Assembly (NCBI GenBank): GCA_025358555.1
Contig: JANYJD010000050.1
Span: forward strand, 1-39,529
Direction of reading: 5' to 3'
DNA length: 39,529 nt
From: Rhodoferax sp.
GTDB lineage: Bacteria; Pseudomonadota; Gammaproteobacteria; Burkholderiales; Burkholderiaceae_C
The notes under the pieces are model-generated. The model was not told where the DNA came from. It saw only the letters and a program-made list of their open reading frames with translations, and made no database searches. Both the position numbers and the translations under genes were made by a program. Positions within the stretch are counted from its first letter, which is position 1; the number at the start of each line of letters is the position of its first letter. This document shows, in pieces, positions 23,612 to 30,762 of the stretch.

Positions 23612-25183
23612 CTATTTTTCAGATTGAAAACGCGCCATTTGCTCGTCATACGCGGCGGCAAAAGCCTTGCCAAACAGCGTGTGAAAATCGTCCTCTGCCT
23701 CGACGGCAATGCCCGCATACAGTTTGCAAAACTGGTCCCATAGTTTTGCTTTTCTGCTGGCGCTGAAGATTTCGTCAAACCTGGACTTTTCAGTCAACCG
23801 CTTTTCCAGTTTGTCTGGCGTAAAAAGCCCCAGCACGTGCGACAGCGCCGCGCGCATGCCCACCATTACGCCAAACTGGTGGGCACACAGGTCAGCGTAG
23901 GCGTTGTTCATGGCTTCTTCAGCCTCCATGAATCCCCTGACCCTGGGGCCGAGCATGTGCGCCAGCGCCACCTCGGCGTTGGGAGAAAACTTCAAGGGGT
24001 TATTGGCCTCGGCAGAGATCATCGTGACCTCGGAATGCACGGTCCGCTTGAATTCCTGCCGTGACAGGAGAAGCTGCAAAGTGCCGTAGACAGCCGTGTG
24101 CAACATGGCACCAACACGCTCCATCAGCTCGGGGGTCAGCTGGGTCGGCATTTGATGGGTGCTTTTGACTCCGCGCAAAAAAGCCGCGAGCAATTCACTG
24201 TCGGTTGCGGTTGCGGTTCTGGCTTGCGATTTTTCGATAACTATAGCAGCTTGTGCAGGCGCAGAGCGGGCTATAGGCGTTGTTGACACGTCGGCAGTTC
24301 GCGGGACCACGGCGGGCGTTGGCGCAGGAGCAAGCTTCGCGCTGACGGCTGCTGGCAAGGCAAATGCCTGCTGCAGCATGGGCACATGGTCGCTTCGGCT
24401 GGCCGCTGTGGCTCTGGGACCATTGCCAAGCAAAGCGTCCAGCGGGTCGGCAGACGACGCCGTGTTGGGCTGAAACAAGGGGCCCGCCAAAGGCGACTGC
24501 GCCAGCGGGTCGCCCCCGCCGGTTGCGGGTCCCAAACCAAACAGATCGTCAATGCTGGACGAGCTGGCGTTGGGCAGCCCCTCGAAGGCGTTACTTCCAG
24601 AAGAACGCGGGCTTGCGCCGCCGCCGACGCCCTCGAAGCCCATCAAGTCGCCAAAAGGGTCTGGCTTGCCTGATTTTGAAGGTGCCGTTTCCAGCCCCAT
24701 CGGGTCTGGGAAAAATTCTGGGCTGGCAGGTGCGGCTGTAGGGCGGGCGACTGGCGCAGGCGCCAAGCCCACCATCAAATCAGCAAATGGATCGTCAACG
24801 TTGCCTGGCCCCGTCGAGGCCAGCCCTGCCGCGCCTGTAGGCAAATCGTCCATCAGGGAGCCGTTGCCATTGCTGTCGGCTTGGCTCACCACCAGCTCAA
24901 AGTTGCCAATTTTCAAGCGGTCACCGTTTGCCAATGGCGCCTCGTTACCCAAGCCCAAAGAGCGCCCGTTATGCGACAAAGGGTTGCTGCCGCGGTCAAT
25001 GATGAAAAAAACACCGTTGCGGGATAGCACTTGCGCATGCACTCGCGACACCGTGCGGTCCGGGTCGTCCAGCACCAGCAAGTTGGTGGTCGCGCGGCCA
25101 ATGCTTCCGCCGCTGGCGTCAAACTCTGCAGCGAGTCCACTCCCACCCGCCACTCCACGCATGCTGACGACCGCAATTTTCAT
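23612..25183 (-). CDS. tagH: T6SS-associated FHA-domain protein TagH
   Basis: A 523-residue protein. The FHA fold at about residues 24-95 includes GSIGRATTNLLVLDDPDRTV, SRVHAQV and NPLSHNGRSLGLGN, the residues that bind phosphothreonine. A long Pro/Ala/Gly-rich linker (about 110-330) follows. The C-terminal T6SS-FHA domain begins LLAAFLRGVKSTHQMPTQL and contains FKRTVHSEVTMISAEANNPL and LKFSPNAEVALAHML. In Pseudomonas its homologue Fha1 is phosphorylated by PpkA and switches the machine on. Part of the linker (about residues 302-315, TPIARSAPAQAAIVI) is encoded by what appears to be a copy of the dispersed repeat. It is first in the four-gene block B operon. Confidence 0.93.
   Translation of the reverse strand: MKIAVVSMRGVAGGSGLAAEFDASGGSIGRATTNLLVLDDPDRTVSRVHAQVLSRNGVFFIIDRGSNPLSHNGRSLGLGNEAPLANGDRLKIGNFELVVSQADSNGNGSLMDDLPTGAAGLASTGPGNVDDPFADLMVGLAPAPVARPTAAPASPEFFPDPMGLETAPSKSGKPDPFGDLMGFEGVGGGASPRSSGSNAFEGLPNASSSSIDDLFGLGPATGGGDPLAQSPLAGPLFQPNTASSADPLDALLGNGPRATAASRSDHVPMLQQAFALPAAVSAKLAPAPTPAVVPRTADVSTTPIARSAPAQAAIVIEKSQARTATATDSELLAAFLRGVKSTHQMPTQLTPELMERVGAMLHTAVYGTLQLLLSRQEFKRTVHSEVTMISAEANNPLKFSPNAEVALAHMLGPRVRGFMEAEEAMNNAYADLCAHQFGVMVGMRAALSHVLGLFTPDKLEKRLTEKSRFDEIFSASRKAKLWDQFCKLYAGIAVEAEDDFHTLFGKAFAAAYDEQMARFQSEK
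24238..24278 (-). repeat. dispersed repeat copy R4, in frame inside tagH
   Basis: Read on the minus strand, this stretch starts GCCTATAGCCC and has CTGCACAAGCTGCTATAGTTA, matching the intergenic copies with the AT tract after AGCTAT/GCTAT shortened. It encodes part of the low-complexity linker of TagH without breaking the frame. Matches to the R1/R3 block GCCTGTAGCCC (10 of 11) and to GC-GCTAT make chance unlikely, but the copy is degenerate. Confidence 0.5.
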
Positions 25184-25348
25184 TACTGAATCACTTCAAA
25201 AAGGCGAAATTCAAAAATCCGCTTCAACCAACTCCCTGGGATAGGACGATTGGAGAATGCGGCGTTCAAACCGCAAGCAGCGCCGTCGGCGCGTGTCCAT
25301 ACTGTAGCAAAGCATACGCCTGACATCCCCACCAATATAATCAGTGGC

Positions 25349-25942
25349 ATGTTTCAGCGTTATATCTTGGGCTCAAAAATCGTGGCTATTTCGTTCTTGA
25401 CAGCATTGCTCAACGCCTGTACCGACGGCCCGGTTGAAGTGCCCGGCAGTTTGCCGAATCCGAAGCTTGCCGAAATGATCAACGTTAGCCTCGACGAACA
25501 AATAAAGCGAATGGATCCCGGCTGGTCACCAGGATTTTTGCCGCAGGCGGCCAGCAATGCGCGGCTGTGGCTGCAGGAGATAAATGAAGTTGTGGCGCGG
25601 TGCAGACATGGGCCGCGTAACAACTCAAAGTTCAATTTGCTCGAATACGACATCACGCTGCGCACTGGCGAAGTCATAAAAGACGTTTACACCGGGCAAC
25701 GATGCGTTTACGAAGTGGGTTCTCCGCTAGTGATGAGGGTGCGCTTTGCTGGCGGACGGGTGGTCGAAGCCCTGACAGATGGCCGGGAGCTGAAATCCCC
25801 GGTAGCGAGGGCCAAAGGTGAAATTGACCAGCTGTCGAAAGGTGTGGTTCGCGCTGACTGGCAGCGCCGCAACGCGCGGTACTTTTCTCCCGGCAAGACT
25901 GCGTCGGAAATTTCAAAAGAATGGAGCGGTGACAAACCTTGA
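25349..25942 (+). CDS. predicted outer-membrane lipoprotein of unknown function
   Basis: A 197-residue protein. Its start, MFQRYILGSKIVAISFLTAL, is a lipoprotein signal; LLNAC is the lipobox (Cys24), and Thr at +2 favours the outer membrane. The mature part is soluble, with SLDEQIKRMDPGWSPGFLPQ and two cysteines in CRHG and GQRCVYEV that could pair. No family is recognised. The ATG at 25349 is taken because the lipobox then falls at the right distance; the open frame to 25250 adds 33 unrelated residues. It stands alone, divergent from tagH and ending 12 bp from the convergent PAAR gene. It could be a T6SS accessory or immunity lipoprotein; this is inference from place only. Confidence 0.7.
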   Translation: MFQRYILGSKIVAISFLTALLNACTDGPVEVPGSLPNPKLAEMINVSLDEQIKRMDPGWSPGFLPQAASNARLWLQEINEVVARCRHGPRNNSKFNLLEYDITLRTGEVIKDVYTGQRCVYEVGSPLVMRVRFAGGRVVEALTDGRELKSPVARAKGEIDQLSKGVVRADWQRRNARYFSPGKTASEISKEWSGDKP

Positions 25943-25953
25943 GATGGACGTTT

Positions 25954-26355
25954 TCACGGTGCCAGCAATAGCACCAAAGTCTGGCTTGGCACGATGCGCA
26001 CGCCGGGGCAGTTGGTGCTGTTTTGAAGGGCAACACTGGTCAGGCGCGTGGCCGGCATCCCAAGAAATAGGACCGTAAATGCACCTGTCAAATGTCGGCT
26101 TGGGCCCATCACTGTGGCGGATGCGACGCCGGTTGCCAACCCCGGATTGTCGCCGTTGGTCATGGGAATAGTCGTGCCCATGTTGTGCGCCGGCATACCC
26201 ATGATCAGTATCGTCGGGCAATTGGGTATCGCCATGGGTCCCATTGCAATATTGGGGTATGGAATAGGTATTGGCGCAGGTGCCGGCGGCGCTGGCGTCA
26301 GGCACACGTCCGGGAACCCCATATCTGTTCCCATCATTTGGCAGTTTGCAAACAT
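25954..26355 (-). CDS. PAAR-like spike-tip protein (DUF4150)
   Basis: A 133-residue protein made of short beta-strands with Pro/Gly turns, as in DUF4150/PAAR-like tips: PAPIPIPYPNIAMGPMAIPN, PTILIMGMPAHNMGTTIPM, FTVLFLGMPATRLTSVALQ. The N-terminal MGFPDVCLTP is usual in the family. It likely caps the VgrG trimer. No C-terminal toxin domain is fused to it. It is the last gene of block C, 9 bp after the DUF3540 gene. Confidence 0.88.
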   Translation of the reverse strand: MFANCQMMGTDMGFPDVCLTPAPPAPAPIPIPYPNIAMGPMAIPNCPTILIMGMPAHNMGTTIPMTNGDNPGLATGVASATVMGPSRHLTGAFTVLFLGMPATRLTSVALQNSTNCPGVRIVPSQTLVLLLAP

Positions 26356-26364
26356 GGTGAATGC

Positions 26365-27063
26365 CTATCCGAAATGTATTTGGGCGCCACGGGCTTTGAC
26401 CAGTTGGGCGCCACTTACCAGCGTATGCTCGGCGTCCAGCCGCATTAACTGTTGAGCTTCAAACTCAATGTGCGTGGCACTCACACGATCAATACCCTCT
26501 GTGGTGCGCAGGTAATGCTTGCTAAAGTGATTCACCCGATCCATCACTGTGGACATGACTGATCCGACTACCTTGATGGCAGTACCCACTATCCGCAACT
26601 GCCTCCCCACCAACTGGCCAGTTTCCGTCGTCAAATGGGTGTGTTTCGATACAACTGTTAGCTGCTCGCTTTGCAGTGCCAGGGTCGCAGCTTCAATTTT
26701 GAGTTCGCCTTCCCGCACCCGCAGGCGTGTGGCGCCGGTGCAACTCAGCACATTGGGGACGCCATCTTCCCTGTGTAGCACCGCAATTATCCACACTTCA
26801 TCGGGGGCCACTCTCAAGCAAGCAACGCTGTCTCCGTGCTCTGGCTCCAGCAGGCAGCTCACCGCCCGGAAGGCGCGCGCCTGCATTCCACCGCTCGTTA
26901 TTTGCAGGCCATTTTCTCCGGTCGATTGAACGATGCCAACGCACCATTCACCGGGTGTGGGGCTGGCAACAGAAGCTAACTGGGACATGGGCAGTTCTCG
27001 TTTTCTGGCTGCTCCAATGCGTTGCGGAACTGGGATTTTTTCACTTACAGAGTTCATCATCAT
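26365..27063 (-). CDS. DUF3540 protein of the T6SS VgrG module
   Basis: A 232-residue protein. The N-terminal 90 residues form an OB-like beta domain (GEWCVGIVQSTGENGLQITS, ARAFRAVSCLLEPEHGDSV). The C-terminal half is a string of beta-helix-like rungs (LRVREGELKIEAATLALQ, QLTVVSKHTHLTTETGQLV, LRIVGTAIKVVGSVMSTVMD). This is the DUF3540 pattern, resembling a mini spike, and it is usually found beside DUF2169 and PAAR genes. Three ATG codons stand in a row at the start; a GGAG site two bases upstream of the first suits the second or third (27060 or 27057) better. Its molecular job is not established. Confidence 0.85.
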   Translation of the reverse strand: MMMNSVSEKIPVPQRIGAARKRELPMSQLASVASPTPGEWCVGIVQSTGENGLQITSGGMQARAFRAVSCLLEPEHGDSVACLRVAPDEVWIIAVLHREDGVPNVLSCTGATRLRVREGELKIEAATLALQSEQLTVVSKHTHLTTETGQLVGRQLRIVGTAIKVVGSVMSTVMDRVNHFSKHYLRTTEGIDRVSATHIEFEAQQLMRLDAEHTLVSGAQLVKARGAQIHFG

Positions 27064-27099
27064 TCTCCAGAAATTTTTCTCAAATTGCTGATGGACAGT

Positions 27100-28155
27100 T
27101 CACACTGTTATTGGCTGCCACTGTTCTGATTCAGCCAAGTCAGGGTCTGTTTCCAAGGCGCGCGCCCGGTCGGTCATTCGCGCCTCCAGTGTTGTTGCCC
27201 CGTGCAGACATGTGCGAAACATGGTGGCTTCGCGTAAGTCAGCCCTGTCCAATTGCGCGTGGCGAAAATCGGCGTAAGTCAGCTCGGCACCCTTGAAATC
27301 GCCACCCGCCACATTTGCGGCAGCGAAGTGCGTTTGGTACAAATCAGCCCCGCCGAACAATGCGCCCGGCAATTGCGCAGAAGTAAACAAAGCCTGGCGC
27401 AATTTGGCCCCGGTGAAATCCACGCATTGCTTGGCCGTCACTTCACAAAAAATGGCGAGTGGTGCCTGTACGCCGCAAAAACGGGCACCATCCAGTGTGG
27501 CCCCCTGAAAATTGCATTGAGGCATTGAAACACTGGAAAAATTCGAACCAGACAGGTTGGCCGAAGCAAACATGCACCCCTCAAGGTTGAGGCCTTCAAA
27601 TGACATATTCTGCAAGGACGTCTTGAAAAAAATAGTCCGTACCAACTTGGATTGAAACCACGTCAGGCGGGTCAAATCGCAGTCCAGTACGCTGGTGTGG
27701 CGCCAATTTACATGGTCAGCGTTGACATCAAGCAGGCTGCAGCCCGTGAGCACGGCGGACTCAAGGTCTGCGCCTTGCAGGCTGGCGTGATCCAGCTTTG
27801 TTTGGGAGATTGTCGCCATGCTCAAACGCGCGTCGCGAAACTGCGCATGGGTTGCCTCACACTCGGAAATGACGCAAGCATGGAGCAATGCATTTTGAAA
27901 TGAGACATGGTCAAGTTGGCAGCGGTTGAAGACGGTGCGGCGCAGCACCGCACCAGTCAGCATCGCACCGCGTAAATCGCAGCCATCAAAAACCGTTTCG
28001 CGCAGGTCAGATTCACGAAAGTCGGCCTGAGAAAAATTGACGCCGATGAACGTACCCCCTCCCAGAAAAGTGCGAGCGTAATGGCCTTTGCGTAAATCCA
28101 GCCCTTCCACGGTCTCGCCCATTGAGACCGCAATGGACAAAAGATCCGGGGTCAC
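27100..28155 (-). CDS. pentapeptide-repeat protein of the T6SS VgrG module
   Basis: A 351-residue protein built almost entirely of A(D/N)LxX pentapeptides, such as FSQADFRESDLRETVFDGCD and LRGAMLTGAVLRRTVFNRCQ, and later TYADFRHAQLDRADLREAT. These form a right-handed quadrilateral beta-helix about 60 rungs long. The start is a GTG at 28155 overlapping the upstream TGA as GTGA, so translation is coupled to the DUF2169 gene; longer open frame to 28194 is not needed. Many cysteines lie in the repeats. In related modules such proteins accompany DUF2169 and are thought to be adaptors or cargo; no catalytic motif is visible. Confidence 0.88.
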   Translation of the reverse strand: MTPDLLSIAVSMGETVEGLDLRKGHYARTFLGGGTFIGVNFSQADFRESDLRETVFDGCDLRGAMLTGAVLRRTVFNRCQLDHVSFQNALLHACVISECEATHAQFRDARLSMATISQTKLDHASLQGADLESAVLTGCSLLDVNADHVNWRHTSVLDCDLTRLTWFQSKLVRTIFFKTSLQNMSFEGLNLEGCMFASANLSGSNFSSVSMPQCNFQGATLDGARFCGVQAPLAIFCEVTAKQCVDFTGAKLRQALFTSAQLPGALFGGADLYQTHFAAANVAGGDFKGAELTYADFRHAQLDRADLREATMFRTCLHGATTLEARMTDRARALETDPDLAESEQWQPITV

Positions 28156-30743
28156 GGCGCGGCAGCCTGCTGCGCAGGCGTCAGGCGCGGCCAAGTGCGC
28201 GCGCGCTTCAACAGGGCACCCTCAAGCCTGACATCGCCATCCAGGCGAACCCGGCTCATGTCCGCAGAAAAAAGATTGCTGCTTCTGAGGTCCGAGCCGC
28301 GCAGATCTGCATGCTGGAGCACCGCATTTTCAAAGTTCACGCCCGCCAGTGATGATCGCTGAACAGACGTCTTGCGCAGCAAGGCGCCCTTGGCCGAGGC
28401 CAAGCGCCAGTCAGAACTGTCGATTTTTGCGTCACTCAGGTTGGCACCATCCAGAATGGTTTTCACAAGACTCGCGCCGGTCATGTCTGTACCGCCAAAA
28501 TTGCTTCCACCAAAGTTGGCCCCGCCAAGGTTGGCGCGAATAAGCGTGCACTCTTTCACCAGCACAGCACCTTGGGCTTTCGCCGACTGTAGCAGCGCCC
28601 CATCCAGCTTGCAGGTCACAAAAGTGGCCCGGCCCAAATTTGCCCCACGCATGTCGATAGCGCTCATGTCGCATTCAATAAAGTTGCAGCCTGACAGTTC
28701 GGCTTCAGCGAGCACCAGGCCGCGCAGATCCAGCTTGTAGAAGGTTTGCCCCGTCGCAATGACGCCCGACCAGTTGGCTCGCCCCCAGGTGGTGTCAAGC
28801 AACATGGCGCCCGTGATGTTTGCGCTGCACAGCTGTGTTTCACCGAAGGAGCAATCCATTAAGGTGGCACCGTTGAATTCACCCTTGTCGAATATTCCAC
28901 CCTTCAATACTGCCCCACCTAAATTGGCGCCGGTGAATTTGCTGCCCATGGCAACGACATCACTCAGGTTGGCGTGCGCCAACACGGCGTTCGAAAAATC
29001 TGCGCCAGAAAGATTGGACTTGCCAAAGTTCACGCTCTCCAGCCAAGCGCCCGCAAAGTTGACGTTTCTCAGATCAAGCCCCGAGAAGTCAGCACCCGTG
29101 AAGTCAAGACCGGCGAAAAAACGCATTCCCTTGGACGATGCCAGTGCCAGTTCATTGCGCAAGGAAGCCGAAGCTGTGGCCGCCATCGGGTGTGCGGGTA
29201 ACTGCTTGTGGGCGGACTGTAAATATCCGAGGCGACCCGCAGTGTCTTTTTGAACCAGCCCGTGATAGACCTTGTGCTCGTTCTGCGCGTACAGCCTGCC
29301 AAGGTCACGGAGCTCCTGCAAATGGTTTTCGGCGCGATAAGTGGGGGGGCCGCGGTGTTGCAATTGCGCTAAATCCAGTTTGTGTTCGTCGGCAAACTTC
29401 AGTGCCTTTTCAAGCTGGGTCACCACATCGTCGACGGCCTGCCATTGCTGCCGATTGGCCTCTTTCATCTGCTTTTCAATGTACGCCGCCAGTTCATCCC
29501 CTTTGGGAACCACTTCCTTTGCGGGCATTTTGATTCCCATGGCATCCGGGTCCTGCCCAGTCGCGCGCACCTGCTCACGCGCAAGTTCGACGTCAATTTG
29601 CGCACGCCGGTATTGGGCATCGGCTTGAAGCCCGTCCATCGCGAAAACCTTTTTGGCTTCTTCAAAGTCGGGATCGGCCGCGTTCAGCCCATGCGGCAAA
29701 AAGTCGCTGTCGCGCAAACTGTGGATGGCGCCCATCTTCGGATCGGCGCGCTGCGCCAATGCGGTTATGTAATGTTCATCCGGTTTCGGTTCGCCCAGGC
29801 GCTCTATTGCACCCATCAATCCAACGACATCGGATCCGTCATCGGTGCCCACCTCCGCAAGGCCATGAAACAGCAAAATACAACGCTCGGCATGGGGAAA
29901 GAACCATACTGTGGTCAATCTCAGGGGCACTTCGTTCAATTTAGTGCTGCCCGCCGCCACGCTGTAAGTGGCAAACACACGCGCCCGCAAGCCGGGGAGG
30001 CGGCCGTCAAGGCGGGGCCGGGTTGGATGTAGATTTTCCAGTAAAAACGCCTCGTCACCCCGCAAAGGCTTGTCCAGCCATTGATCTTCAGGTGCAAGGT
30101 TGAAATAGCGCCAATCCATATCTGGCGCGTAGCCTGGTGAATGTTCTTTGAGGTAGTTTGCGTCGTAGGTGCCCCGGTATTTGACACGCTGCGGGTGCAT
30201 CACGTCCAGCAGCCCAAAACCGGCGGGCTCAACTGATTGGCCAGGTTTCAGGATACGACCGCGAGGCATTTCCAGATTGGGAAGCAAGATCACCCCATCG
30301 ACCGCCGTGCGCCCTTTGCCGACTGGATTGGCTGCAAAATCCGCGCCCCCGTAGGATCGATCCCACGTCAACGCCATGTTTTCAAAAGCTTTGGCTTCGC
30401 TGGCACGTGCGCCGTCCCAATAGCGGTCGCCGAACACCAGGGCCGTTTTTTCCTTGTCCGCAAGCTTCACCCTGACGGCGCAGCTATTGGGCCGCGCAGC
30501 CGTGGGATACGCATGGCCATGTACCAAAAACTCGGACGTCAGCTTGGACACGCCTTCATCAATCATCGGCGTGGCCATTTCTTTGGCAAGGAAATTCCAC
30601 ATCGATTGCTCGCCCCACAGTGCGCCGCGAGTTCCCTGATCAAATGGGACGTGCAGGCATCCTGTGACGCACAGGCCAAAACGTTTGCGGTATTCAATCG
30701 GCCGGGTCAGCAGACTCAGCGCTTGGGGTTTGATAATTTGCAC
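28152..30743 (-). CDS. DUF2169 and pentapeptide-repeat fusion protein (T6SS adaptor)
   Basis: An 863-residue protein. The N-terminal DUF2169 domain covers about residues 1-300 (IIKPQALSLLTRPIEYRKRF, NMALTWDRSYGGADFAANPV, LLPNLEMPRGRI). A helical middle with coiled-coil character follows (about 390-530; AQYRRAQIDVELAREQVR, VTQLEKALKFADEHKLDLAQ). Pentapeptide repeats fill about 539-845 (LDFTGADFSGLDLRNVNF and many like it). DUF2169 proteins act as adaptors or chaperones that load effectors onto VgrG/PAAR. The GTG at 30743 is used because it gives the family-typical start VQIIKP; an ATG at 30809 would overlap vgrG by 47 bp. It lies 19 bp after vgrG. Confidence 0.88.
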   Translation of the reverse strand: MQIIKPQALSLLTRPIEYRKRFGLCVTGCLHVPFDQGTRGALWGEQSMWNFLAKEMATPMIDEGVSKLTSEFLVHGHAYPTAARPNSCAVRVKLADKEKTALVFGDRYWDGARASEAKAFENMALTWDRSYGGADFAANPVGKGRTAVDGVILLPNLEMPRGRILKPGQSVEPAGFGLLDVMHPQRVKYRGTYDANYLKEHSPGYAPDMDWRYFNLAPEDQWLDKPLRGDEAFLLENLHPTRPRLDGRLPGLRARVFATYSVAAGSTKLNEVPLRLTTVWFFPHAERCILLFHGLAEVGTDDGSDVVGLMGAIERLGEPKPDEHYITALAQRADPKMGAIHSLRDSDFLPHGLNAADPDFEEAKKVFAMDGLQADAQYRRAQIDVELAREQVRATGQDPDAMGIKMPAKEVVPKGDELAAYIEKQMKEANRQQWQAVDDVVTQLEKALKFADEHKLDLAQLQHRGPPTYRAENHLQELRDLGRLYAQNEHKVYHGLVQKDTAGRLGYLQSAHKQLPAHPMAATASASLRNELALASSKGMRFFAGLDFTGADFSGLDLRNVNFAGAWLESVNFGKSNLSGADFSNAVLAHANLSDVVAMGSKFTGANLGGAVLKGGIFDKGEFNGATLMDCSFGETQLCSANITGAMLLDTTWGRANWSGVIATGQTFYKLDLRGLVLAEAELSGCNFIECDMSAIDMRGANLGRATFVTCKLDGALLQSAKAQGAVLVKECTLIRANLGGANFGGSNFGGTDMTGASLVKTILDGANLSDAKIDSSDWRLASAKGALLRKTSVQRSSLAGVNFENAVLQHADLRGSDLRSSNLFSADMSRVRLDGDVRLEGALLKRARTWPRLTPAQQAAAP

Positions 30744-30762
30744 GGAGAATCCGACCCGACAG

